A DNA stretch of 8,053 nucleotides from Candidatus Caldarchaeum sp. Its GTDB lineage: Archaea > Thermoproteota > Nitrososphaeria_A > Caldarchaeales > Caldarchaeaceae. The stretch is from assembly GCA_025054795.1 (NCBI GenBank), contig JANWZU010000003.1, positions 1-8,053 on the forward strand. Direction: 5' to 3'. The notes under the pieces were generated by a model that searched no databases, was not told where the DNA came from, and saw nothing but the letters and a program-made list of their open reading frames with translations. Position numbers and translations under genes: made by a program. Of the stretch, positions 1-5,209 are shown in pieces (the first letter of the stretch is position 1; every line of letters starts with the position of its first letter).

Positions 1-651
1 GGCCTAACAGTCTACGACGCATCGCCCACGGGCTTTAAGCTTGTTCTACAGAAAACCGTGTCAAGCAGGAAGATGGACCCTGAAGAGAGAGCGAAAACCA
101 TCCAGAAAGCCTACGACGAAGCAGTTGAGAAGACGAAAAAAGCCGAAGAGCTCTACGTCTTCGGCCCTTCAGTGGCTGTAGACGAATTCGTCAACCACGT
201 CAAGAGAACAAACAGAGAAACCTCAGCTAGGATAAGGAAAACAGGGTACGTTTCCACCACAGGGTTTGGCGGGGTGTCGGAGATTCTGAGGAACAAAACC
301 CTCCACGAACTGCGTGAATCAGTGAAGGCCATAGCCGACGCCGAAGAGGTTGAAGAGCTGTTGGAGAACCTGGCTAAAGACCCCTCCAAGGTTGCTCTAG
401 GGGTTGATGAATCGTACACAGCTTTCGGCATGAAGGCTGTGGAGAAGATTCTTTTCGCAGAGGACTTCCTGTGGAGTAGTATGGCTGACGAGCGGGTTGA
501 GCAGATGCTGGAGAAGGCTGATTCATACAGAGTTGATGTCAGAGTCGTCTCCTCTGGAAGCGAGGCCTCGGACAAGCTTATGAGCCTAGGAGGCGTTGCA
601 TGCATCCTCAGATACTCGGTGGAGCCTTCGCTGCTAAGAGAAGGACGCTAG
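1..651 (+). CDS. pelA: Pelota (aPelota/Dom34) mRNA surveillance and ribosome-rescue factor, 5'-truncated
   Basis: The frame is open from base 1, so the gene begins outside the window; the GTG at 58 is internal. About 216 residues are visible, against roughly 350 in the family. They cover the end of the central eRF1-like domain, starting GLTVYDASPTGFKLVL and including the segment around LYVFGP (bases 151-168), and the whole C-terminal eRF1_3-type domain. In the C-terminal domain the segment AFGMKAVEKILF (from about base 421) corresponds to the family's 'YG..eV..Al' motif, and the end, GGVACILRY, is typical of Pelota. Known role of the family: with a translational GTPase and ABCE1 it binds the A site of stalled ribosomes and splits them; it lacks the GGQ peptide-release motif of aRF1. 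The visible part shows no GGQ. The last 18 bases overlap the convergent dnaG gene. The family call is firm; aRF1 is the only close alternative and fits worse. Confidence 0.85.
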   Translation, partial: GLTVYDASPTGFKLVLQKTVSSRKMDPEERAKTIQKAYDEAVEKTKKAEELYVFGPSVAVDEFVNHVKRTNRETSARIRKTGYVSTTGFGGVSEILRNKTLHELRESVKAIADAEEVEELLENLAKDPSKVALGVDESYTAFGMKAVEKILFAEDFLWSSMADERVEQMLEKADSYRVDVRVVSSGSEASDKLMSLGGVACILRYSVEPSLLREGR

Positions 652-1836
652 TTCATGAGTTGTGTAGATGTGGACGCTTGCGGGCTTGCTCTGGATCTCG
701 CCGACTCTTGCGCCTATCAAGTATACCTCTCCTCCCAGCGAGGCAGCTGTGTCGACAAGCCGCTGGGTGATAACCCCGTCGAAGACCACGTACTTTGCGT
801 TCTTCTCATCCCCGAGCCTGTTGACCAAGTCGCTTACAGGCATTCGTGAGATTTCCTGAAGCTCCGAGTTTAGCAGCACGGCTGAGAGGGTTCCGTCAAC
901 CTCCTTCACTACGCTCTTCAGGTCTGGCGGGACAGCTGTTTTCTTTTCTGCGACGGCGTATTCTTTGGCCTTCAAAGCCTCCTCGGGATGGACGGCGTGC
1001 TCGAGAGCCTCGTGGATCTCCCGTGCTGTAAGCTGCTCAACCTCCTTTCCGTAGGGTGCTCTGGCCACGGCGTCAACCTTGCAGTTGTTCAGAAGCTCTT
1101 GCAGAATGAGGTCTCCACCTCTGTCGCCGTCTAGGAATGCGATGACCTTCTTCTTCTTCCGGGTTAGGCTGGCAACCGTTTTCGGTATCTTAACACCCTC
1201 AACGGCTATCGTGTTCTTGTAGCCGAACCTGAGAAGGTTGATGACGTCAGCCCGTCCCTCGACAACTATTATCTCGTCGCTCGAATCTACCTCGGGCCCT
1301 GCAGGAAGCTTCTCAGGCCCGAACTCAACAACCTTAGTCTTGACTATGGCTTCTTCCAAGTCTCTTAGGATTAGGTCGTCGTCGGGGAGCTTCTGCTTCT
1401 CCCAACTCGCCAGGATCTCCTTGGCTCTCTCAACTATCCTCTTTCGTTTCTCGAGCCTTGTGTCCTCAATCTTGTCTATCACAACTCTGGCTTGGTAGGG
1501 GCCTACCCTGTCTATCGACTCTATCATGGCGGCTATGAGGGCTGTGGTGTATCTATCGAGGCTTGTGGGGACGGTTATCCTGCCGAAAGCCTTGTTTGCC
1601 TGCGTGTTGACGTTTATCTCAATCCTTCCGATCCTACCCGTCTTCTGAAGCTCCCTCAAGTCGAGGTCGGAGCTGAAAATACCCTCCGTCTGGCCGAAAA
1701 CCGCTCCAACCACGTCGTTCTTGTCAACAGGCCCGTCGACCTCTATCCGACCCTCTATGACGTACTTGGTTATTGTGCTCAAGTCTGTCTTCGCTAGACC
1801 TTTCTCGTTGAACCTTATAAGGGCTTCTCTAAACAT
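634..1836 (-). CDS. dnaG: Archaeal DnaG-like primase (TOPRIM domain)
   Basis: The product has 400 residues, normal for archaeal DnaG. The N-terminal archaeal-specific region (about 1-185) is followed by a TOPRIM domain at about 187-265. Its signature residues are present: Glu193 in IIVVEGRADV, and Asp236 and Asp238 in FLDGDRGGDL. Both are the acidic metal-binding positions of TOPRIM enzymes. The C-terminal part (about 280-400) is the variable tail. Known roles of the family: RNA primer synthesis activity in vitro and a stable association with the archaeal exosome, where it helps recruit RNA for degradation. The ATG at 1836 is chosen because MFREALIRFNEKGLAKTDLSTITKYVIEG matches the family's conserved N-terminus in content and length, and a TATA-like box lies about 29 bases upstream with no Shine-Dalgarno site, so a leaderless mRNA is likely. 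The gene is divergent from the metal transporter operon and overlaps pelota at its 3' end. Confidence 0.93.
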   Translation of the reverse strand: MFREALIRFNEKGLAKTDLSTITKYVIEGRIEVDGPVDKNDVVGAVFGQTEGIFSSDLDLRELQKTGRIGRIEINVNTQANKAFGRITVPTSLDRYTTALIAAMIESIDRVGPYQARVVIDKIEDTRLEKRKRIVERAKEILASWEKQKLPDDDLILRDLEEAIVKTKVVEFGPEKLPAGPEVDSSDEIIVVEGRADVINLLRFGYKNTIAVEGVKIPKTVASLTRKKKKVIAFLDGDRGGDLILQELLNNCKVDAVARAPYGKEVEQLTAREIHEALEHAVHPEEALKAKEYAVAEKKTAVPPDLKSVVKEVDGTLSAVLLNSELQEISRMPVSDLVNRLGDEKNAKYVVFDGVITQRLVDTAASLGGEVYLIGARVGEIQSKPASVHIYTTHELASFS

Positions 1837-1860
1837 TTATAAGTGCTTAGCGTTTCCTGT

Positions 1861-1870
1861 TTTAGATAAG
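1861..1870 (-). promoter_or_regulatory. TATA-like box for dnaG
   Basis: On the minus strand this reads CTTATCTAAA, centred about 29 bases upstream of the dnaG ATG. That spacing fits a leaderless archaeal transcript, and no Shine-Dalgarno sequence is visible before the start. The TTATAA directly beside the ATG (1837-1842) is too close to act as this gene's TATA box. The assignment rests on position and base composition only. Confidence 0.45.
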
Positions 1871-1876
1871 GCTAAA
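1861..1876. promoter_or_regulatory. Possible operator: inverted repeat TTTAG-N6-CTAAA
   Basis: Five-base inverted arms (TTTAG at 1861-1865, CTAAA at 1872-1876) are separated by six bases and overlap both TATA-like boxes of the dnaG/metal-transporter divergent region. The TTAG...CTAA arrangement loosely recalls operators of the DtxR/MntR family, which often control manganese or iron transporters. The arms are short and AT-rich, so chance is a serious alternative. The TAACGSCGTTA palindrome found elsewhere in this window is absent here. Confidence 0.25.
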
Positions 1877-1880
1877 TTTA
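1873..1880 (+). promoter_or_regulatory. TATA-like box for the metal ABC transporter operon
   Basis: TAAATTTA is centred about 30 bases before the ATG at 1907. It is the only strong AT-rich element in this short region in the right place for a leaderless start. It directly adjoins the dnaG TATA-like box on the other strand, so the two promoters are nearly back to back and could exclude each other. Confidence 0.5.
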
Positions 1881-1906
1881 CCCGAGGCTAAAAACCAGCA
1901 GCAGAC

Positions 1907-2839
1907 ATGTACGAGAACGCATCAGCAGTGCTAGTAGCTTTATCGCTTCTCACCCTCGTCCTAGGCGTCGCAACACCCCTACTGGGTGAAACAGAGGAAA
2001 GTACTCCTGAAAAAGTCATACTGGCCACGACCTCCGTGATATGGGATCTTGCTAGGAATGTGGCTGGAGACCTCTGGACGGTAGAATATCTCGTCGAGCC
2101 GGGCAAGAATCCCCATGGCTACGAGCCGACTCCAGCTGACATGGCTAAGGCTCAGAGAGCAGCAGCCATTCTCTACAACGGGTTCAACTTGGACGGATGG
2201 GCTGTTAAGCTGCTTTCGGGTCAGATGTCAGGCAAGATGGTTCGTTTGACGGAAGGGCTTGAGAACTATGTCTTGAAAGTTCCCGACGGGCCTTACGCAG
2301 GCCGGGAAGACCCTCACATGTGGATGGATGTCTCGCTTGCCGTCAAGTATGTCGATAGAATAAGAGAAGTCCTGACCGAGATGGACCCTGAAAACGGAGC
2401 AAAGTACAAGGCCAACGCAGAAGCCTACATCAGACAGCTCCTCGAGCTCGACGACTGGATTAGGAGAGAGACCTCAAAAATACCGGCGGACAGAAGATTC
2501 CTCGTAACACAGGAAAAAGCTTTCCAGTACTTTGCAAGAGCCTACGGCTTCAAGGTGGGAGCTTACTTCTACTCCATAGCCACCGAGATCGAGCCGACGG
2601 CAAGCGACCTTGTCTCAGCTGTAGAGAGGGTTAGGAGCTCAGGTGTCTGCGTCTACTTCGTGGAGACGACGCTCAGCAGAAGGACGATGGAGACCCTGCA
2701 GAGGGAGGCCGGTGGACGGATTGCCTCATCCCTGTACGCCGACAGCCTAGGGCCCTTGGGCAGCGGCGCAGACAGCTACATCGCCATGATGAAGCACAAC
2801 GTCGAGAACATCGTCAGAGAGCTTTTGAGGTGGTGTTGA
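1907..2839 (+). CDS. Metal ABC transporter substrate-binding protein (PsaA/ZnuA family, Mn/Fe-type ligand set)
   Basis: A 310-residue extracytoplasmic metal-binding protein of the cluster A-I (TroA/PsaA/ZnuA) family. Residues about 5-27 form a hydrophobic export segment; there is no lipobox cysteine, so it is either cleaved or retained as a membrane anchor. The four metal-ligand positions can be read: His70 (NPHGYEP), His137 (DPHMWMD), Glu203 (VTQEKAFQYF) and Asp279 (YADSLG). In PsaA the equivalent set His-His-Glu-Asp binds manganese or zinc in vitro and serves manganese uptake, whereas ZnuA proteins have a third histidine in place of the Glu and usually a His-rich loop; neither is present here. 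The ending GADSYIAMMKHNVENI also matches the manganese-type subgroup. The gene starts at an ATG with a TATA-like box 30 bases upstream, and its TGA overlaps the start of the ATPase gene. Family is certain; manganese as substrate is an inference. Confidence 0.9.
   Translation: MYENASAVLVALSLLTLVLGVATPLLGETEESTPEKVILATTSVIWDLARNVAGDLWTVEYLVEPGKNPHGYEPTPADMAKAQRAAAILYNGFNLDGWAVKLLSGQMSGKMVRLTEGLENYVLKVPDGPYAGREDPHMWMDVSLAVKYVDRIREVLTEMDPENGAKYKANAEAYIRQLLELDDWIRRETSKIPADRRFLVTQEKAFQYFARAYGFKVGAYFYSIATEIEPTASDLVSAVERVRSSGVCVYFVETTLSRRTMETLQREAGGRIASSLYADSLGPLGSGADSYIAMMKHNVENIVRELLRWC
2827..2832 (+). promoter_or_regulatory. Shine-Dalgarno site that fixes the ATPase start
   Basis: GAGGTG lies six bases before the ATG at 2839 and matches the archaeal 16S anti-Shine-Dalgarno sequence. 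It favours ATG 2839, which overlaps the upstream TGA as TGATG, over the in-frame GTG at 2830 that lies within the site. Confidence 0.6.
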
Positions 2840-3591
2840 TGGAGGCTGTGAAGGCCGAGGGCTTAACCGTGGTTTACGGAAGGCTGAAGGCCTTAGACGA
2901 AGTTTCTTTCACGATCCCCTCAGGCAGTATGACGGCGGTCATAGGCCCCAACGGCTCGGGCAAAAGCACGCTGCTGAAAACACTAATCGGCCTCGTCAAA
3001 CCAGCCGCAGGCTCTTTCAAGGTTCTGGGCAGCACGATTGATAAAATGCGTGGCAAGGTCGCCTACGTGCCTCAGAGGGAGGAAGTTTACTGGGAGTATC
3101 CCCTCACAGTATGGGATGTTGTTGCTCTTGGACGGATAAAGGCTGTAGGGCCTCTGCGGCCGGTCAGGAAAGGAGACAGAGTTGTTTCACAGTCTTTGGA
3201 GAGGGCTGGTATAGAGAGTCTGCAGTCTAGAAGGCTTTCGGAGCTTTCGGGAGGGCAGCAGCAGAGGATTTTTCTGGCTAGGGCTATGGCTCAGGAAGCC
3301 GACCTCTACCTGATGGACGAGCCCCTTACAGGGATAGACGCAGAGGCCGAGGACAGGCTTCTCGACATCCTCTCAGACCTCCGTAAGGAAGGTAAGACGA
3401 TCGTCATGACAACTCATGACTTGAGCTCGACTCTGGAGCTGTTCGACAACGTCTTGGTTTTGAAGAACAGGCTGATCGCTTTCGGAAGGCCTGAGGAGGC
3501 TTTGAAGACAGAAAACCTCGTGCAGGCTTATGGAAGCGAGAGGGTTGCGATGCATCTCTCCGACGTTAGGAGGGTGGCTGGCTGGCGTTGA
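2839..3591 (+). CDS. Metal ABC transporter ATP-binding protein (ZnuC/MntB-type)
   Basis: A 250-residue ABC ATPase that powers the importer formed with the genes on either side. The motifs are complete: Walker A GPNGSGKST (36-44), Q-loop Gln79 in YVPQR, signature LSGGQQQR (136-143), Walker B LYLMDEP (156-162) and H-loop His193 in TTHD. The stretch VYWEYPLTVWDVVALGR after the Q-loop closely follows the 'W.fP.tV.dVV..GR' pattern of the manganese/zinc transporter ATPases, which separates it from general ABC proteins. I place the start at ATG 2839, with a good Shine-Dalgarno site and a TGATG overlap with the preceding stop; a GTG at 2830 would add three residues (MVL). Its TGA overlaps the TTG start of the permease, so the three genes are probably translationally coupled. 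Confidence 0.92.
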   Translation: MEAVKAEGLTVVYGRLKALDEVSFTIPSGSMTAVIGPNGSGKSTLLKTLIGLVKPAAGSFKVLGSTIDKMRGKVAYVPQREEVYWEYPLTVWDVVALGRIKAVGPLRPVRKGDRVVSQSLERAGIESLQSRRLSELSGGQQQRIFLARAMAQEADLYLMDEPLTGIDAEAEDRLLDILSDLRKEGKTIVMTTHDLSSTLELFDNVLVLKNRLIAFGRPEEALKTENLVQAYGSERVAMHLSDVRRVAGWR

Positions 3592-4394
3592 TCGAATTTC
3601 TCATCGAGCCTCTGACTTATGAGTTTATGAGGACTGCTCTGGCTACGGCTGTCGTTGTTGGGTTGACGGCTTCGACGCTGAGCGTTTTCGTAGTTTTGAG
3701 AGGCTGGTCGCTTCTCGGCGACGCAATCTCCCACTCGGTTCTTCCCGGTCTTGCTTTTTCGGCTGCTTTCAACCTACCGCTGACCCTAGGAGGTGCTGTT
3801 GCGGGAGTGGTTGCCTCTTTGTTGGTTGCGCTTGTGGAGTCGAGGTCTAGGGTGAGGAACGACACGGCCATAGGAATAGTGTTGACAGGGGCTTTCGCAC
3901 TCGGTTTGGTCATCATAAGCCGCATCAGGCCAACTGTCGATGTTTTTCACATCCTTTTCGGCAACGTGTTGGGTGTTTCGCCTCAGGACCTCCTCCTCAC
4001 CGCAGCACTCGGATTCGTGGTCATCCTGCTTATCTCCTTGTTCATGAAAGAAATCATTGCATTCACCTTCGACCCGCTCTTCACATACGTAGTAGGACTT
4101 CCTACAAACCTCATACATTACTCGTTGATGATAATGATGTCTCTGACCATTATAGCGGCGCTGCAGACCGTTGGAATCGTTCTTGTCATCTCGCTGCTGG
4201 TAGCCCCCGGCGCCACGGCTCAGCTTTTCGCCCGGACTCTCGGCCAGATGCTTCTGGTTTCGTTGACCGTCGGTGTATTCTCATCCGTAGCTGGTTTGTA
4301 TCTGTCTTATTACTTTGCGGTAAGCTCTGGAGGGGCCATAGCGTTGACGGCGACTCTGGTCTTTTTCTCGGCTATGATGCTGAAGCGCCGCTAG
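3588..4394 (+). CDS. Metal ABC transporter permease (ABC-3 family, ZnuB/MntC-type)
   Basis: A 268-residue integral membrane protein, forming the channel of the manganese/zinc-type importer. Family signatures are LRGWSLLGDAISHSVLPG (37-54), FGNVLG (124-129) and QTVGIVLVISLLVAPGATA (193-211), the last being the conserved cytoplasmic-loop region that contacts the ATPase. Hydrophobic segments lie at about 17-36, 46-62, 66-83, 95-112, 134-152, 180-206, 221-240 and 247-264, the expected number for the family. The TTG start shares TTGA with the stop of the ATPase gene, and GGAGGGTGG ends 10 bases upstream, which supports it; the next candidate, ATG 3627, would cut into a conserved N-terminal stretch. 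The last 23 bases overlap the convergent regulator gene. Confidence 0.92.
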   Translation: MIEFLIEPLTYEFMRTALATAVVVGLTASTLSVFVVLRGWSLLGDAISHSVLPGLAFSAAFNLPLTLGGAVAGVVASLLVALVESRSRVRNDTAIGIVLTGAFALGLVIISRIRPTVDVFHILFGNVLGVSPQDLLLTAALGFVVILLISLFMKEIIAFTFDPLFTYVVGLPTNLIHYSLMIMMSLTIIAALQTVGIVLVISLLVAPGATAQLFARTLGQMLLVSLTVGVFSSVAGLYLSYYFAVSSGGAIALTATLVFFSAMMLKRR

Positions 4395-5103
4395 CCGTGT
4401 TTAGGCTTATCAGCTTCTCGATTATCATGTCGTGTTTCGCTTCGTCGGCTTCCACGGAGTCTAGAAGTATTTTCACCAAGTTGTTGTGAACCATCTTCTT
4501 CACGTCTTCGAGGTTTTGGATGTGGCTTTTCTCCTCATGCTGCTGCAGCTGCTTGAGGCGTTCGGGGTCGGGCAGAGGGCCCTCGCCCAATCCTTTCTCG
4601 ACGACTGAGATTACCGCCTGCATTATGTCGGCGTGCCTGATGCTGTCGGATGCAACCTGCCTGAACAGAAGCCTTACAACTTCATCCTTTGCCTTTATCG
4701 CTTCAGACAGAAACAGCTCAGCGGCTTCCTGTTCAGCGGCAAGCCTGCTCCGCAGTATTCTCAGGGCCTGCGTCCTCGCCTGCTCCTCGACATCCTCAGC
4801 CCTCTGCCGTGGTGTCTCGGCGAGCATGAGCACCTCGTAAGCTAGGTCAAGCAGCTCCGTCTCCTGAACAGGCCTTCTCCTGATGGCTATCTTCGCCGCG
4901 TACTCTTTGACGACCTGCTTCACCCGCTCGTTTGACGCCAAAGGATGCTTTCCAACCGCTCTGGCGCCTTTGACGTACTGGGTGACTGCCTGCGGGGTGA
5001 TGGAGAGAAGCCGGGCTGTTTCGGCATTCTTCAAGCCGTGGGTTCTTTTGAGCTCAAAGGCGACCATCGCCCTTAAAGTTGGGATGATTTCTTCAGCCTT
5101 CAA
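4372..5103 (-). CDS. HTH transcriptional regulator fused to a ferritin-like four-helix domain
   Basis: A 243-residue two-domain protein. Residues about 5-50 form a helix-turn-helix of the archaeal COG2522 kind, with the core ETARLLSITPQAVTQYVKGAR (26-48), followed by a basic linker. Residues about 110-236 look like a four-helix ferritin-like bundle: Glu124/Glu127 in helix A, DSIRH (153-157) in helix B, EKSH (191-194) in helix C and EAKH (221-224) in helix D. Two ExxH motifs and a helix-A glutamate could bind metal; in helix B the usual glutamate is Ser154, so any diiron site is altered. There are no cysteines, which argues against an Fe-S or thiol switch. The start is a TTG, since an in-frame stop lies just upstream and M13 would cut the conserved IIPTLRAMVAFEL segment. 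It is divergent from the PhnD-like operon and shares a palindrome with it. Inferred role: a metal- or oxidant-responsive repressor. The bundle assignment comes from sequence pattern only. Confidence 0.78.
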   Translation of the reverse strand: MKAEEIIPTLRAMVAFELKRTHGLKNAETARLLSITPQAVTQYVKGARAVGKHPLASNERVKQVVKEYAAKIAIRRRPVQETELLDLAYEVLMLAETPRQRAEDVEEQARTQALRILRSRLAAEQEAAELFLSEAIKAKDEVVRLLFRQVASDSIRHADIMQAVISVVEKGLGEGPLPDPERLKQLQQHEEKSHIQNLEDVKKMVHNNLVKILLDSVEADEAKHDMIIEKLISLNTASGASAS

Positions 5104-5122
5104 GTCTGCGATGGGTTGATTT

Positions 5123-5133
5123 TAACGGCGTTA
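5123..5133. promoter_or_regulatory. Operator copy 1: palindrome TAACGGCGTTA
   Basis: An 11-base perfect palindrome around one central base, 20-30 bases before the TTG of the HTH-ferritin gene, overlapping its TATA-like box. Binding here would block TBP/TFB. The 13 bases 5123-5135 recur exactly, in inverted orientation, at operator copy 2 (5193-5205), 72 bases away centre to centre. A likely site for autoregulation by the adjacent HTH protein. Confidence 0.65.
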
Positions 5134-5138
5134 TATGT
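5129..5138 (-). promoter_or_regulatory. TATA-like box for the HTH-ferritin regulator
   Basis: On the minus strand CATATAAC (5130-5137) is centred about 30 bases before the TTG start at 5103. No Shine-Dalgarno sequence precedes that start, so a leaderless or nearly leaderless mRNA fits. The box shares bases with operator copy 1. Confidence 0.45.
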
Positions 5139-5153
5139 TTGGTGTTAAACCCT

Positions 5154-5171
5154 GTGAAACGTGTTATTCAC
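5154..5171. repeat. Inverted repeat GTGAA-N8-TTCAC at the middle of the divergent region
   Basis: Five-base arms at 5154-5158 and 5167-5171 centre on about 5162.5, within two bases of the midpoint (5164) between the two operator copies. It could be a further protein-binding site for coordinating the two promoters, but the short arms allow for chance. Confidence 0.3.
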
Positions 5172-5179
5172 GCTGTATA

Positions 5180-5187
5180 GTTTAAAT
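5180..5187 (+). promoter_or_regulatory. TATA-like box for the PhnD-like operon
   Basis: GTTTAAAT is centred about 26 bases before the ATG at 5210, the classical archaeal spacing for a leaderless transcript; no Shine-Dalgarno site precedes the ATG. The operator copy at 5193-5207 lies between this box and the predicted transcription start, a position at which archaeal repressors prevent RNA polymerase recruitment. Confidence 0.55.
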
Positions 5188-5192
5188 CTGGG

Positions 5193-5207
5193 TATAACGC
5201 CGTTATA
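5193..5207. promoter_or_regulatory. Operator copy 2: palindrome TATAACGCCGTTATA
   Basis: A 15-base perfect palindrome around a single central base, with the same TAACGSCGTTA core (5195-5205) as copy 1. It ends two bases before the ATG of the PhnD-like gene and lies just downstream of its TATA-like box. A perfect odd palindrome of this length, repeated on the other side of the same intergenic region, strongly suggests a dimeric repressor site. Confidence 0.7.
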
Positions 5208-5209
5208 GC

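Noticed and set aside
58..60. GTG as the start of pelota
   Set aside because: The frame is open back to base 1 and the upstream residues continue the Pelota central domain, so this GTG is internal.
153..605. Long minus-strand open frame inside pelota
   Set aside because: It lies fully opposite a well-matched Pelota frame, is low-complexity Ser-rich, and shows no recognisable domain; a shadow of the real gene.
1837..1842. TTATAA beside the dnaG start as its TATA box
   Set aside because: It is adjacent to the ATG; an archaeal TATA box must lie about 25 bases upstream of the transcription start.
1837..1906. Search for the TAACGSCGTTA operator at the metal importer promoter
   Set aside because: No copy or close variant is present, so shared control of both importers by the HTH-ferritin protein is not supported by this motif.
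3617..4118. Two minus-strand open frames opposite the metal permease gene
   Set aside because: The plus strand encodes a complete ABC-3 permease with all family motifs; the antisense products resemble no protein and lack start signals.
4520..4845. Plus-strand open frames opposite the HTH-ferritin gene
   Set aside because: Ser/Cys-rich, typical of antisense of a Glu/Leu/Ala-rich helical protein; the minus frame has clear domains.
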